From contig NZ_LR733817.1 in the NCBI RefSeq assembly GCF_902506165.1, positions 1,286,255 to 1,350,254 of the forward strand: a stretch of DNA of 64,000 nt, written 5' to 3'. Within the stretch, counting starts at the first letter, position 1. Each line of letters opens with the position of its first letter. Positions 7,273 to 15,794 of the stretch are shown here, piece after piece. Position numbers and translations under genes: made by a program. The notes under the pieces are model-generated. The model was not told the DNA's origin. It made no database searches and saw only the letters and a list, made by a program, of their open reading frames with translations. The DNA comes from Bosea sp. 29B (lineage in GTDB: Bacteria; Pseudomonadota; Alphaproteobacteria; Rhizobiales; Beijerinckiaceae).

Positions 7273-7299
7273 GATGCGCCGCAGGCAGGCGTTGCGGGA

Positions 7300-7722
7300 T
7301 CAGAACGGACACTCACCGTTCTGCAGCTGTTGCTTGACCGAGGCGCCGAAGGCAACCAGCGCGGCCTCGACCTGAGCAGCCATAGGCGCCCTCAGGTTGG
7401 CAAGAGCAGAATTGACGTGCTCCGGCGAGGCGGCGGACAGATCGCGCACGCCTGCGTCCCACATGGCGCCCATCACCTCGTTGACGATCGCCTCGGTCAC
7501 CTTCTCAGCGGATGCCTCGCAGGCGCGTTGCTCGAGCGCGGTCAGTTCATTCGACTTCATGGTGACGAGCACTCCCGTGCAATCTGAGCAGGTGCGGTTG
7601 TTGCAGACCCATGCGACGACCGGCTTGTTCGGGCCTTCGTAGACGCCAAGCCCAACCGCCATGCGGCTGCAACACATGCAGAGCGCAGGATTTTTGGAGC
7701 GTTGGAGAAGGATGCCGGTCAT
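7300..7722 (-). CDS. Hypothetical phage protein with N-terminal cysteine motif
   Basis: 140 residues. Cysteines in ALCMCC (about residue 14) and NNRTCSDC (about 41) could form a zinc site; the C-terminal 80 residues are predicted helical. I recall DUF6511-like phage proteins with similar N-termini but cannot confirm membership. ATG 7722 overlaps the upstream gene by 4 bp (ATGA), so translation is coupled. It is inside the replication operon; function unknown. Confidence 0.65.
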   Translation of the reverse strand: MTGILLQRSKNPALCMCCSRMAVGLGVYEGPNKPVVAWVCNNRTCSDCTGVLVTMKSNELTALEQRACEASAEKVTEAIVNEVMGAMWDAGVRDLSAASPEHVNSALANLRAPMAAQVEAALVAFGASVKQQLQNGECPF

Positions 7723-7925
7723 GTCCGCGATCCTGACGGCGATTCGGCATGGTCAAATGTGTCAGTGCCGGCCCGTTTTTCGCGCTCGCTTTCCTTCTCG
7801 ACCTGAAGCGCCAGCGTATCCATGGCGATGAGCGTATCCTGGCTGGTCAGGCCGCCATGGGCTTCGTCGATCCGGAAGAAGCGGAGAGCGCGGCGCGCGG
7901 CCGAGAGCAGGGTTTCCTCGCTCAT
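7719..7925 (-). CDS. Hypothetical small phage protein
   Basis: 68 residues, mostly helical and charged, with no recognised motif. It overlaps the dnaN-like gene upstream (7922-7925) and the next gene downstream (7719-7722) by 4 bp each, which is the main evidence that it is translated. No function can be assigned. Confidence 0.6.
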   Translation of the reverse strand: MSEETLLSAARRALRFFRIDEAHGGLTSQDTLIAMDTLALQVEKESEREKRAGTDTFDHAESPSGSRT

Positions 7926-9034
7926 GCCGCGATATCCTGCGGCAGGTCGTGCTTCAGAGCGCCAGCCCTGGCAGGCATGACGACGCCGATACGAGACCCA
8001 TCACCTTCGATCCGGAGAGGATGACCGTCGCCGCCGGTCTTCACGACGACCTGGCCGCCGACAAAGGCGAGACCCTGCATCAGCAGGCAGGACTGGAACT
8101 GCAGGTCAAAGCGCCGATGCGTCTTGCCGCCGAAGGCGATCGAGATCAGCTCATTGTCCATTCCGCTGGCACTGCCGACGAGCCGCGAGCCGTCATAGCT
8201 CAGGCCGCAATAGCGCTTCCCGAACGCCTCCAGCCGCGCGAGCTTGCGATTGAAGGCGCCGGCATCGATCTCCAGCAGCGGCGGCGTATCGGCGGCAGGC
8301 ACGACGCGGTTGTAGTCAGGGTATTTGCCGTCGATCAGCTTGCTGGTCAGTTCGAAACCCGCCGTCTTGAACTGAACCTTCGCAAAGGTGAGCGCGACGT
8401 CGAGCGCATTGGCGCCCTTCGCATGGGCTGCGATCCAGTTGACCGCCCGGCGCGGGACGATGAACTGGCCGCAGTCGCCGTCATCGACGCGATCAGCCGC
8501 GCCGACGATCATGCCCAGCGTGTGACCGTTGGTCGCCACCGTGCGGGCCGTCTCCATGCCGACGTCGATGCAGACGCCATTGAGGTAGTAGCGCGTCTCC
8601 TCGGTGGAGATGAACGGGATCAAGTCCGCGAGCGAGGACGGCGGCATGGTGAGATTGAGCGGAGCCTTGCCTATATCCCAGCCTGAGCCGGGCCAGTCCG
8701 CGATTGGCAGGCTAAGGAACGAAGCGCGGGCATCGGTCATGTCGATGCGGACTCGATTGTCGGGCGCGGCGCCAATCCGGATCATCTCGCCGTCACTGAG
8801 ATGGCGCACGATCTTGGCCAGCGGAGCGAACGGCACGACGAAGCAACCTGACCCGGTCGACGCGACCGGCCAGCGCAGATACAGGTCGAGGTCGGTCGCC
8901 TCGACATAGGTCTGATCGTCGACCGTGCGGATGACGATGCAGGTGAGGACCGGGATCGTCGAATGCGTCTCGACAACGCCCCTGCAGGCGATGAGAGCCT
9001 TGCGCAACTCTCCGGCGAGGAAGGTGAGGCTCAT
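7922..9034 (-). CDS. dnaN: DNA polymerase III sliding clamp (beta subunit) homologue, phage-encoded
   Basis: 370 residues, the usual length for DnaN. Diagnostic pieces are present: TEETRYYLNGV in domain 2, IDGKYPDYNRVVP near residue 240 and the C-terminal VVMPARA motif that is part of the partner-binding pocket. The protein forms a ring around DNA and tethers polymerases. The prophage part seen here has no polymerase gene, so this clamp probably loads the host enzyme or recruits other clamp-binding proteins to phage DNA. It differs from a host dnaN by context: it is inside the phage operon, overlapping genes on both sides by 4 bp. Confidence 0.92.
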   Translation of the reverse strand: MSLTFLAGELRKALIACRGVVETHSTIPVLTCIVIRTVDDQTYVEATDLDLYLRWPVASTGSGCFVVPFAPLAKIVRHLSDGEMIRIGAAPDNRVRIDMTDARASFLSLPIADWPGSGWDIGKAPLNLTMPPSSLADLIPFISTEETRYYLNGVCIDVGMETARTVATNGHTLGMIVGAADRVDDGDCGQFIVPRRAVNWIAAHAKGANALDVALTFAKVQFKTAGFELTSKLIDGKYPDYNRVVPAADTPPLLEIDAGAFNRKLARLEAFGKRYCGLSYDGSRLVGSASGMDNELISIAFGGKTHRRFDLQFQSCLLMQGLAFVGGQVVVKTGGDGHPLRIEGDGSRIGVVMPARAGALKHDLPQDIAA

Positions 9035-9513
9035 GCGGCGCTCCTGGCAGGTTCATAGGAAAGGGTTCGGCAATAGGCGCAGTACGGCCCCGGCCCGGGC
9101 GCCGGCTCGCCGCAGAAGCGCTTGGCCTCGAACGGCGTGCCGAGGCTCCAGAGCGGCCAGCGACATTGACCTTCGCGGTGATCGAAGAAGCTGACACCTT
9201 GGCGCTCGATCGGCGTCGGAACGGGCGGCGACGGTGACGGTACGAGGGTAAGCTTGGGCAGCGGCGCCGGCTTGGTCCTTGGCGCAACGAGGCGAACGAC
9301 GCGCTCTTTCTTCGGCGCCGAGACACGATTGAGCTGCAGCTTGCGGGCGCTCCAGCCCTGCCGGTGTGCAAGGCCACAAATTGCGCTGCGCGAGGTTGCG
9401 AAGCGGTGATCGCGATCGAGCGCTTGCGCGACCTGGGAGGCCGAATAGCCCTCCACCTCCCAGAGCCGGCGCGCCTCGGCGATCATCTGAGCGGGCCAGG
9501 GCAGCGCCATCAC
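9031..9513 (-). CDS. gcrA: GcrA-family cell-cycle regulator homologue, phage-encoded
   Basis: 160 residues. The N-terminus has the GcrA helix-turn-helix pattern (RRLWEVEGYSASQVAQAL, then TSRSAICGLAHRQGW near residue 45). The C-terminus has the conserved block QCRWPLW, RFCGEPA and YCAYC, residues 115-150. In alphaproteobacteria GcrA binds sigma70 RNA polymerase and acts at promoters containing methylated GANTC sites. The gene overlaps the methyltransferase gene upstream by 4 bp and dnaN downstream by 4 bp. The pairing suggests that the phage adjusts or imitates the host CcrM/GcrA circuit; that is inference. Confidence 0.88.
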   Translation of the reverse strand: MMALPWPAQMIAEARRLWEVEGYSASQVAQALDRDHRFATSRSAICGLAHRQGWSARKLQLNRVSAPKKERVVRLVAPRTKPAPLPKLTLVPSPSPPVPTPIERQGVSFFDHREGQCRWPLWSLGTPFEAKRFCGEPAPGPGPYCAYCRTLSYEPARSAA

Positions 9514-10412
9514 GCAACCCTCGCCAGCAGATCGGTTGCCGGCCCCTCGCGCTCGGCCTTCTCAAGGTTTTTGACCGCCTGTCGAAAATAGGCGTCCTTG
9601 AGTTCTGTCCCGATAAATCTTCTCCCCATGCGTAGGGACTGGTAGCCCTCGCTGCCGATACCCATGAACGGCGAGTAGACCGTGTCGTCGCGATTGGAAT
9701 AGAGCGTAATCGCTCGCTCGATGACATCGAGCTGAAGCGGGCAAAGGTGCCGCTCATCTTTGTCGTCGCGAACGACCTTGACGTTGAGGACGTTCGTCTG
9801 GTCGACGGTCATCCAGACGGGCGAGGCGATCTCCTGCCATCGATCGACTGGATATTGGTTCGGGTCGTGGACGACCGGGTCAGGGGTCTTGCTGGTCGCC
9901 CCGTCGACAGGCTTCCGGAAGAAAGTCAGGTAGTCCGGCATGCCGGGGCGGCAGCGGCTCGCATCAGTTCGAAACGTCTTGTAGAGCAGGCCATGCGCTT
10001 TGGTCCGCTGCATTTCGACAACGGGATCTTTCCAGATCGTCACCTTGCCGGCGTAGATCCACCCTGCATCTTCATGGGCCTGCCGAATGTCCGAAGGGAA
10101 ATCACGCAGCCCGATCACGCCGTCGCGACTGGCGGTTGTCGGGATATCGCTCGAATGGACAGCAGTGACACGCCCTGGCTTCGTGACGCGGAGGAGGTCC
10201 GTGACCAGCGGAAGATAAGCCGCCCGGAACTCCTCGTAATCAGCGACATTGCCCATGTCGCGCTCACTCTCGCTGTAGACGAAGAGGTGGGCGAAGGGCG
10301 GAGAATAGACGCTGAAATCGACCGATGACGCCGGCATGCCGGCCGTAAATTCGACGGTGTCGACGTTGTAGGCGGCGAAGCGCTCGCCAATCTTCTGATC
10401 AAAGACCTGCAT
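9510..10412 (-). CDS. N4/N6-type DNA methyltransferase (D12/N6_N4_Mtase fold)
   Basis: 300 residues from ATG 10412, chosen because the conserved part begins there; it overlaps the SNF2 gene by 14 bp. The catalytic motif IV is SPPF (VYSPPFAHL near residue 35), and the AdoMet-binding motif I is at VYSPFMGIGSEGYQSL near residue 255, so the motif order is IV before I, as in beta-class enzymes. SPPF occurs in both N4-cytosine and N6-adenine enzymes, so the base modified is not settled. Likely role: protection of phage DNA or control of gene expression with the adjoining GcrA. Confidence 0.88.
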   Translation of the reverse strand: MQVFDQKIGERFAAYNVDTVEFTAGMPASSVDFSVYSPPFAHLFVYSESERDMGNVADYEEFRAAYLPLVTDLLRVTKPGRVTAVHSSDIPTTASRDGVIGLRDFPSDIRQAHEDAGWIYAGKVTIWKDPVVEMQRTKAHGLLYKTFRTDASRCRPGMPDYLTFFRKPVDGATSKTPDPVVHDPNQYPVDRWQEIASPVWMTVDQTNVLNVKVVRDDKDERHLCPLQLDVIERAITLYSNRDDTVYSPFMGIGSEGYQSLRMGRRFIGTELKDAYFRQAVKNLEKAEREGPATDLLARVA

Positions 10413-11817
10413 TGGCCATCCACGCCGGGAGCGTGGCCTCCTTGTCTGGGCTGTAAGGACTGAGAACGGCTTGCTCGACGGCGGCACGGCGCATGGCGGC
10501 AGCCATTTCCGCCTTCATGCGGTCATGGTCGCCGGCCTTGCGCTGAACGACCTCGACAATCGCGGCCTCGGTGTCCGCCATCACGACATGAGCCGAGACT
10601 GGGTGCGGTTGGCCAAAGCGCCAGAAGCGTCGGACGGCCTGATAGAAGGCCTCGTAGCTGAAGCTCAGGCCGGTGAAGACGGTCTGGTTGCAGTGCTGCC
10701 AGTTGAGGCCATAACCGGCGATCGACGGCTTCGTCAGGAGGACGCGCAGCTCACCGCGGCAGAACGCGGAAAGCCGCTCCTCCTTGACATCGGCGTGCAT
10801 CTTGCCGCTGACCTCAATCGCCTCCGGCACGGCGGCGCGAACGGCCTCCGCCTCGTAGTCGGTATCGACCCATATGCAGATGGGATCGCCGGTCGGAACA
10901 CCTGCAACAATCCCAGCGACATGCGCGGCCCGATCTGCTGCGGTCAGGCGCTTCTCCTTGTGGATCGACGTCGCCGATCGTTCCGGGATGCGGAACATGC
11001 GGAACTGGCCGTTCTTCTCCTCGCCGGCGTCCTGCATGCGATCGGCGCGCACCAGGTGCTTGACGATATCGAGCGCGGGGAGGTCATAGCCTTCGTCACT
11101 GAAGCCGAGATCTGATGGCTTCGATACGCAACGCGCCCAGCTGGCGACCCAGTCCCAGAACGGGCGAACGGCATGACCTTTGAGCCGCCATTCGCCGGTG
11201 TCGGCGCTATCGTGAAGGAAAAACCGCGTCAGCATCTTGGTCCGGCTGTCGACGCCAAGAAACTCGGAATGCTGGCCCAGCTCGGTATGGTCGTTCGGCG
11301 CCGGCGTGGCGCTGCCAGCGAGACGGAAAGGCGTCTGCCGGAAGGCCTCGATTAGCTTGCGCGTCGTGGCGCCGGTGAAGCTCTTCAGGATCGACGACTC
11401 GTCGAGGATGACGCCGGCATAATCAGCGGGGTCGAAGCGCTCCAGGCGCTCATAGTTGGTGATGACGATACGCGGCGATGATGGTGGCTGGCCGAAGCGC
11501 GAGATCGACGCATCAACGCCCATGGCTTCCGCCTCGCGCAGGTGCTGCTCACCAACGGCGAGCGGCGCCAGCATCAGCACCGGCTTGTTCATGTGCTCGA
11601 CGACACATCTGCCCCAGTCGAGCATCATGCGGGTCTTGCCGAGGCCTGTATCGTAGAAGAGCGCTGAGCGGCCGGCGCGCAGGGCGAATTCGACGCCAGC
11701 ACGCTGATGGTCACGCAGCGTGGCGTTGAGCTCTGGCGTGCGGCTGATACCTGCGCGCAGCGGCTCGGAACGCTTGGACGCACAGAGCGCGCGATAGGCG
11801 GTGAGATGATCGGTCAT
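10399..11817 (-). CDS. SNF2-like SF2 helicase/translocase
   Basis: 472 residues from ATG 11817 (ATGA overlap with the upstream gene). Motif I is YDTGLGKTRM (residue 55 region), motif II DESS in GVILDESSILK, motif III GSATPAPND, and the C-terminal helicase lobe shows AGYGLNWQHC and QAVRRFWRFGQ (motifs V, VI). Such genes commonly sit next to phage methyltransferases and replication genes. It may remodel protein-DNA complexes or assist replication. Motif set is complete, so it should be active. Confidence 0.88.
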   Translation of the reverse strand: MTDHLTAYRALCASKRSEPLRAGISRTPELNATLRDHQRAGVEFALRAGRSALFYDTGLGKTRMMLDWGRCVVEHMNKPVLMLAPLAVGEQHLREAEAMGVDASISRFGQPPSSPRIVITNYERLERFDPADYAGVILDESSILKSFTGATTRKLIEAFRQTPFRLAGSATPAPNDHTELGQHSEFLGVDSRTKMLTRFFLHDSADTGEWRLKGHAVRPFWDWVASWARCVSKPSDLGFSDEGYDLPALDIVKHLVRADRMQDAGEEKNGQFRMFRIPERSATSIHKEKRLTAADRAAHVAGIVAGVPTGDPICIWVDTDYEAEAVRAAVPEAIEVSGKMHADVKEERLSAFCRGELRVLLTKPSIAGYGLNWQHCNQTVFTGLSFSYEAFYQAVRRFWRFGQPHPVSAHVVMADTEAAIVEVVQRKAGDHDRMKAEMAAAMRRAAVEQAVLSPYSPDKEATLPAWMANAGL

Positions 11818-12443
11818 GCCGCCCTCGTTTCTTCGACAAGGCCGCCCCACTGGTCAGCCATCGCGTCGGCGATGCCGGAGAAGAAGCGCGAGCGTTCCCG
11901 CCAGCGATCAGGGCCGGGACTCATTCGGTGGACGCGAGGCGTGCGGCCTTCGACGACGCTGGTAGGAGTGAGCGGCGGCAGGTTCTTCAGCCAGAGGCAC
12001 GTCCGTTTGACCTCGCCATGGCCGAACTGCCACGGCTGCACGCTCTGCGCCGGCTCGCGGTAATTGACGATGCGGGCCTTCGCATGCCGGTGCATGACCG
12101 GGTTCTCGATGGCGATGCGCTCGATCGGCGCGTTCCAGAATGCGGAGAACAGAGCGGCGCCTTCGTCGAGATCGCGCCACATGTCGTCGAGCGATCGACC
12201 GGCCGGAGGCACTGAAAGCCAGCGCACCCCGCTGTTGCACAGTCGCGTGCAAGGCGGATGCGCGACCATCAGCAGATCCCAGCCATCGCTGAGGATCGCG
12301 CGGGCATCCCCTACGATATGGCGGTTACTGCGATCTTCGGCCGGCAGCAGGTCGCAGGACCATGCATCGTGGCCGCGAGCTGCAAAGGCGCGCCGCACGG
12401 TCCCGGAAAATTCGCAGGCGACGAGAACACGAAGCGCCTTCAT
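11814..12443 (-). CDS. C5-cytosine DNA methyltransferase-like protein, short phage type
   Basis: 209 residues. Motif I is LVACEFSGTVRRAF (near residue 7), the catalytic PC is in AHPPCTRLCNSG (near 62) and the ENP motif IV/VI is in IAIENPVMH (near 112). The usual C5 enzymes are longer and have a target-recognition domain; this short form, frequent in phages, lacks most of it. It may methylate phage DNA against host restriction. ATGA overlaps on both sides tie it to the early operon. Confidence 0.8.
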   Translation of the reverse strand: MKALRVLVACEFSGTVRRAFAARGHDAWSCDLLPAEDRSNRHIVGDARAILSDGWDLLMVAHPPCTRLCNSGVRWLSVPPAGRSLDDMWRDLDEGAALFSAFWNAPIERIAIENPVMHRHAKARIVNYREPAQSVQPWQFGHGEVKRTCLWLKNLPPLTPTSVVEGRTPRVHRMSPGPDRWRERSRFFSGIADAMADQWGGLVEETRAA

Positions 12444-12793
12444 CGTCCGGCCCTCATCCAGCCGAGGCGGACGGCGCCGAGATACGGCTTCGCGTCGAAA
12501 ATTCTGCGGAAGGGGCGCCAGGACTTACGGCCGGCGCGCTGTCGCTTGTCCTCTTCTCGCCAGTTCGAGGCGAGGCGGTTGATCGCCTTGAACACGCCGG
12601 CAGCCTGCGCCTCAGTCCGCTCGAACCGGTGCGCCATGTAGAGGTCGTAAAGCTCGGCGCCGCGCACGGCCCGGCGGTTATTGAAAGCCTTGCGGCATTC
12701 GGTCGTGCAGAAATGCACCTCGTCGTCGCGGGCCTGAAACTGCTCACCGCATTCGAGGCAGATGCGCGGTCTTGGGAAGCGGATGACAGTCAT
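12440..12793 (-). CDS. Small Zn-finger phage protein
   Basis: 117 residues from ATG 12793, overlapping the RNase H gene stop by 4 bp. A four-cysteine motif, CLECGEQF then HFCTTECRKAFNNRRA, within the first 40 residues looks like a treble-clef zinc finger; the rest is basic. Similar proteins sit in replication regions of alphaproteobacterial phages. Exact function unknown. Confidence 0.7.
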   Translation of the reverse strand: MTVIRFPRPRICLECGEQFQARDDEVHFCTTECRKAFNNRRAVRGAELYDLYMAHRFERTEAQAAGVFKAINRLASNWREEDKRQRAGRKSWRPFRRIFDAKPYLGAVRLGWMRAGR

Positions 12794-13308
12794 ACCGTCA
12801 TCTCGCCAGCCTGGCGCAGCTGGACCATGTGCCGCTTGGCGACGCGGTCGCACTGGCCGTTCACCCAGTTTCGACCGGTGCCGGACTTGTGGCCCTTGAT
12901 GTGGCGCAGGAAGAGGGGTCGGCCGCCAGCGGCGTCGCGGATAGTCGACAGCGATGCCATCTCGGAGGCCGATAGCCTCTGCTTGGTCGGTGCCGAGCTA
13001 CTATCCCGCCTATCGTCGCTGCGTGACCATGCAGCCGTCGGCAGGGACCGGACGATCGCCAGCGCGGCAAGGCTGTCGGACTGGATCACCAGGGTCTTGA
13101 TGCCGGTGAGATCTCCAGAGCCGGAGAGCTGCTGAAGCGCATTGGCGATGGCCGCGAGCTCGGCCTCGGTCGAGTTGATGGGCTTGCTGGTCAGCGGGCC
13201 GCCGAAGATGCGACCGCGCTCCCATTCCTCGCGCTTGGCCCAGGCTCCCCATCCAGCTGACAGGGTGCGAGAGCAATGCGAGGCGTCACAGAAGAGAGTG
13301 AGGATCAT
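12790..13308 (-). CDS. Ribonuclease HI-like protein
   Basis: 172 residues. The catalytic acidic residues fit the RNase H fold: D in LFCDAS (residue 8), E in STEAELAAI (about 48), D in IQSDSLAAL (about 78), then HIKGHKSG and NGQCDRVAK near 140 and 155. It degrades RNA in RNA-DNA hybrids, useful for removing primers made by the prim-pol protein. Overlaps both neighbours by 4 bp in the leftward operon. Confidence 0.85.
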   Translation of the reverse strand: MILTLFCDASHCSRTLSAGWGAWAKREEWERGRIFGGPLTSKPINSTEAELAAIANALQQLSGSGDLTGIKTLVIQSDSLAALAIVRSLPTAAWSRSDDRRDSSSAPTKQRLSASEMASLSTIRDAAGGRPLFLRHIKGHKSGTGRNWVNGQCDRVAKRHMVQLRQAGEMTV

Positions 13309-14975
13309 GCCGCGACCCTCCGCTCGACCGCACGAAGCTTCAGCTTCTCGTCGACCGCGAAGCCGTCCGAGCGCAGCCGCTCGACGACGCGCCAGTACTT
13401 GCCGTCGCGCTTGATGCGGATCGCGCTGCAGTTGATCTTGGCGTCACCGTCGCGGATCAGCCTATCGGCGCCGTCTACGTCGACGCCCTCCGCCGACATG
13501 CCGGTCATCCGCTTCCACCAGGCGGCCGCCTTCTCGCCGGGCCATCCGAACTGGCCGAGCGAGACCCAGTCGGTGTAGGCCTTCAGCCCGACGAAATAGT
13601 CGACGCGCAGAGAGGTGTTGCCGGCCGCAGAGACATGCGGGCGCGCGGAAATGCCGTCGACCGTCAGCCAACGCTCCTCGACCTCGCGGACCATGACGGC
13701 GGCTTCCTCGTCCGCCTTGGCCTCATGCTTGGGTTCGACGGGCCACTGATAGCCGCAGTCGAGACACTCCATGGTGCGCAGCGCGACGAGCTCGCTGCAC
13801 TGCGGGCAGGGCTTGGCCCTGACGGTTTCGACCTCTGTCTTCTCGCTCTTGCCGGCCTCCTGGCCGCGGCCGAGGATCTCGATGGCATCGACCGGGCCAT
13901 GGCGGCGGACGTTGCCGCTGTAGTCGAGGACGAGGCAGTTATCCTTGCCGGAAGCCAGCCGGGTGCCACGGCCGAGCATCTGCACGTAGAGGCCGGTCGA
14001 CAGGGTCGGGCGCAGCATGGCGATGAGATCGACATGCGGGGCATCAAAGCCGGTCGTCAGTACGCCGACGCTGGTCAGGGCGCGCAGCTGGCCGGCCTTG
14101 AAGGAGCGGATGGCGCGGTCCCGCTCGTCCTTCGGCGTCTCGCCGGTGACGCTGGCCACCGCAACGCCGTGGCTCGCCAATTCAGCGCGCACCGTCTCGC
14201 AGTGGTCGACGCCCGAACAGAACAAGATCCAGCCGCGGCGATCCTGGCCGCGCACGAGGATATCGGCGACCGCAGCCTTGACGAGCGCGTCCTTGTTCGC
14301 AGCCGCCTCGAGCGCGCTCGCCTTGAATTCTCCGCCCAGTTTGGCGATGCCGCGGGCGTCGATAATGCCAACCTCGAGGTTCGGCGACTTCAGCGGCGAC
14401 AGGAAGCCGTCGCGCACGCCTTCGCCGATGCCGTAGGAATAGACGATGTCGTCGAACAGCCGGCCGTCGCCTTCGTTCAAGCGCCCGGAGTCGAGGCGAT
14501 AGGGCGTCGCGGTCAGGCCGACGACGCGCAGCTCCGGCTCGGTCTCCCGCAGCTTGTTGATCAGCGTCAGATACATCCCGTCGCCGGAGCGCGGCACGAG
14601 ATGGGCCTCGTCGACGATCACGAGATGGCGCTTGCCGAGCGAATATCCGTCCTGCTTGAAGACGGACTGGATCGAGGCAAACAGAACCTGCGAGCGCAAA
14701 TCGCGACGGCCGAGACCTGCGGAATTGATCCCGGCCGGGCACTGCGGCCAAAGGCGCAGGGTGGCGCGCAGGTCCTGTTCGACCAACTCCTTGACGTGTG
14801 TCAGAACGAGCGCGCGGGCGTCGTAGTCCTCGACGACGTCGCGAACGAGCTGCGCCAGGACGACGCTCTTGCCGGTGCCGGTGGCGAGATCGACGAGCGG
14901 ATTGCCGCCGCCCTTCTCCCAATAGGCATGGACGGCGTCGATCGCCTCGCGCTGATAGGGGCGAAGCTCGGTCAT
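13305..14975 (-). CDS. SF2 DEAD/DEAH-box helicase (type III Res-like) with Zn-ribbon
   Basis: 556 residues. LRPYQREAI (Q-like motif), ATGTGKS (motif I, residue 33 region), IVDEAHLV (motif II), GLTATPYRLD (motif III) and QMLGRGTRL (motif VI) are all present. A Zn-ribbon CPQC / CLDCGYQW lies near residue 400. This is a common phage replication or repair helicase, like the T4 UvsW or COG1061 group. It starts 4 bp inside the small membrane protein gene before it. Host origin or loading substrate not known. Confidence 0.9.
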   Translation of the reverse strand: MTELRPYQREAIDAVHAYWEKGGGNPLVDLATGTGKSVVLAQLVRDVVEDYDARALVLTHVKELVEQDLRATLRLWPQCPAGINSAGLGRRDLRSQVLFASIQSVFKQDGYSLGKRHLVIVDEAHLVPRSGDGMYLTLINKLRETEPELRVVGLTATPYRLDSGRLNEGDGRLFDDIVYSYGIGEGVRDGFLSPLKSPNLEVGIIDARGIAKLGGEFKASALEAAANKDALVKAAVADILVRGQDRRGWILFCSGVDHCETVRAELASHGVAVASVTGETPKDERDRAIRSFKAGQLRALTSVGVLTTGFDAPHVDLIAMLRPTLSTGLYVQMLGRGTRLASGKDNCLVLDYSGNVRRHGPVDAIEILGRGQEAGKSEKTEVETVRAKPCPQCSELVALRTMECLDCGYQWPVEPKHEAKADEEAAVMVREVEERWLTVDGISARPHVSAAGNTSLRVDYFVGLKAYTDWVSLGQFGWPGEKAAAWWKRMTGMSAEGVDVDGADRLIRDGDAKINCSAIRIKRDGKYWRVVERLRSDGFAVDEKLKLRAVERRVAA

Positions 14976-15127
14976 GGCCGGCGCTCCAGATGTGGCCAGT
15001 CGCCATACACTTCGTCCGCCGCTTCAACGCTCTGGCGCGAGCGAGCGATCCAGAGAGCGCCAAGGACGATCAACTCGACGACGATCGTGACGATGCAGCC
15101 GAGGACAAACGCTTCGTGCTGAGTCAT
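14972..15127 (-). CDS. Small single-span membrane protein (51 residues)
   Basis: The start ATG 15127 and stop at 14972 each overlap a neighbouring gene by 4 bp, which supports translation. A hydrophobic helix, GCIVTIVVELIVLGALWI, spans residues 10-27; the C-terminus is polar. No family recognised. Confidence 0.6.
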   Translation of the reverse strand: MTQHEAFVLGCIVTIVVELIVLGALWIARSRQSVEAADEVYGDWPHLERRP

Positions 15128-15456
15128 GCCATCACCTCGTAGAAGCTGGCGATGCCGACGAGCGGGATCATGGCGAAGAGGACGATGGCGGCAGCGATCT
15201 CGCCGATACGGTCGCCTGCCCAGACATTGACGATGCGGCCATCGTCGACGGTTCGCTCCTCGATCACGATGGCGAACGGCTTGACCGGCCGGGCGCCGAG
15301 CAAGGCATTGCACTCGTCAGCGCGGCGCTGGCAGGCGGTTTCATCGCCATGCCAGGGCATGCGCGGCACGGCGCGGCGATGAACGGCTCGGGCGACGACG
15401 CCGGCCTCAGCGAGGGTCGCGGCGGGTATCCAGTAGGTGACGGTTCTCATGGCCAT
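15124..15456 (-). CDS. Hypothetical phage protein with C-terminal membrane segment
   Basis: 110 residues from ATG 15456, which overlaps the upstream stop by one base (TGATG). The N-terminal part is soluble; a hydrophobic stretch, IAAAIVLFAMIPLVGIASF, lies close to the C-terminus. Followed by another small membrane protein with a 4-bp overlap, so the two may work together at the membrane. Function not known. Confidence 0.55.
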   Translation of the reverse strand: MAMRTVTYWIPAATLAEAGVVARAVHRRAVPRMPWHGDETACQRRADECNALLGARPVKPFAIVIEERTVDDGRIVNVWAGDRIGEIAAAIVLFAMIPLVGIASFYEVMA

Positions 15457-15785
15457 CACTCCGCCGCCGGAAGGAACTGATGCGTCCATGCGGCGCGATC
15501 GGCTGAACGATCCACCCGGCGCTCGACGAGAGCATCCTCGTAGGCCTGCCGGACGAGGGAGCGATCTTTCGAGCCGCGAGCGCGCGGAGATGTGTCGCAC
15601 TCGACCCATTCCTGCACGCTGGCAAAGCCCGCCTTCGAAACGCCCTTCAGGCAGCTTTCGGCGTCGATCAGCTTAAAGCTGAAGCCGTCGTCATCAGTTG
15701 AAAGCTTCAGCGCCCAGTCGCCGGACAGGCAGTAGTTGCCGAGATCGAGATCGGAAGCCTCGTAGGTGAAGTCGAAGGTGCCCAT
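15456..15785 (-). CDS. Hypothetical phage protein (109 residues)
   Basis: An acidic N-terminal half (FDFTYEASDLDLGNYCLSGD) and a basic C-terminal half. It lies 9 bp from the preceding gene and overlaps the next by one base, inside the leftward early operon. No motif or family is recognised. Confidence 0.6.
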   Translation of the reverse strand: MGTFDFTYEASDLDLGNYCLSGDWALKLSTDDDGFSFKLIDAESCLKGVSKAGFASVQEWVECDTSPRARGSKDRSLVRQAYEDALVERRVDRSADRAAWTHQFLPAAE

Positions 15786-15794
15786 CAGAGCACC

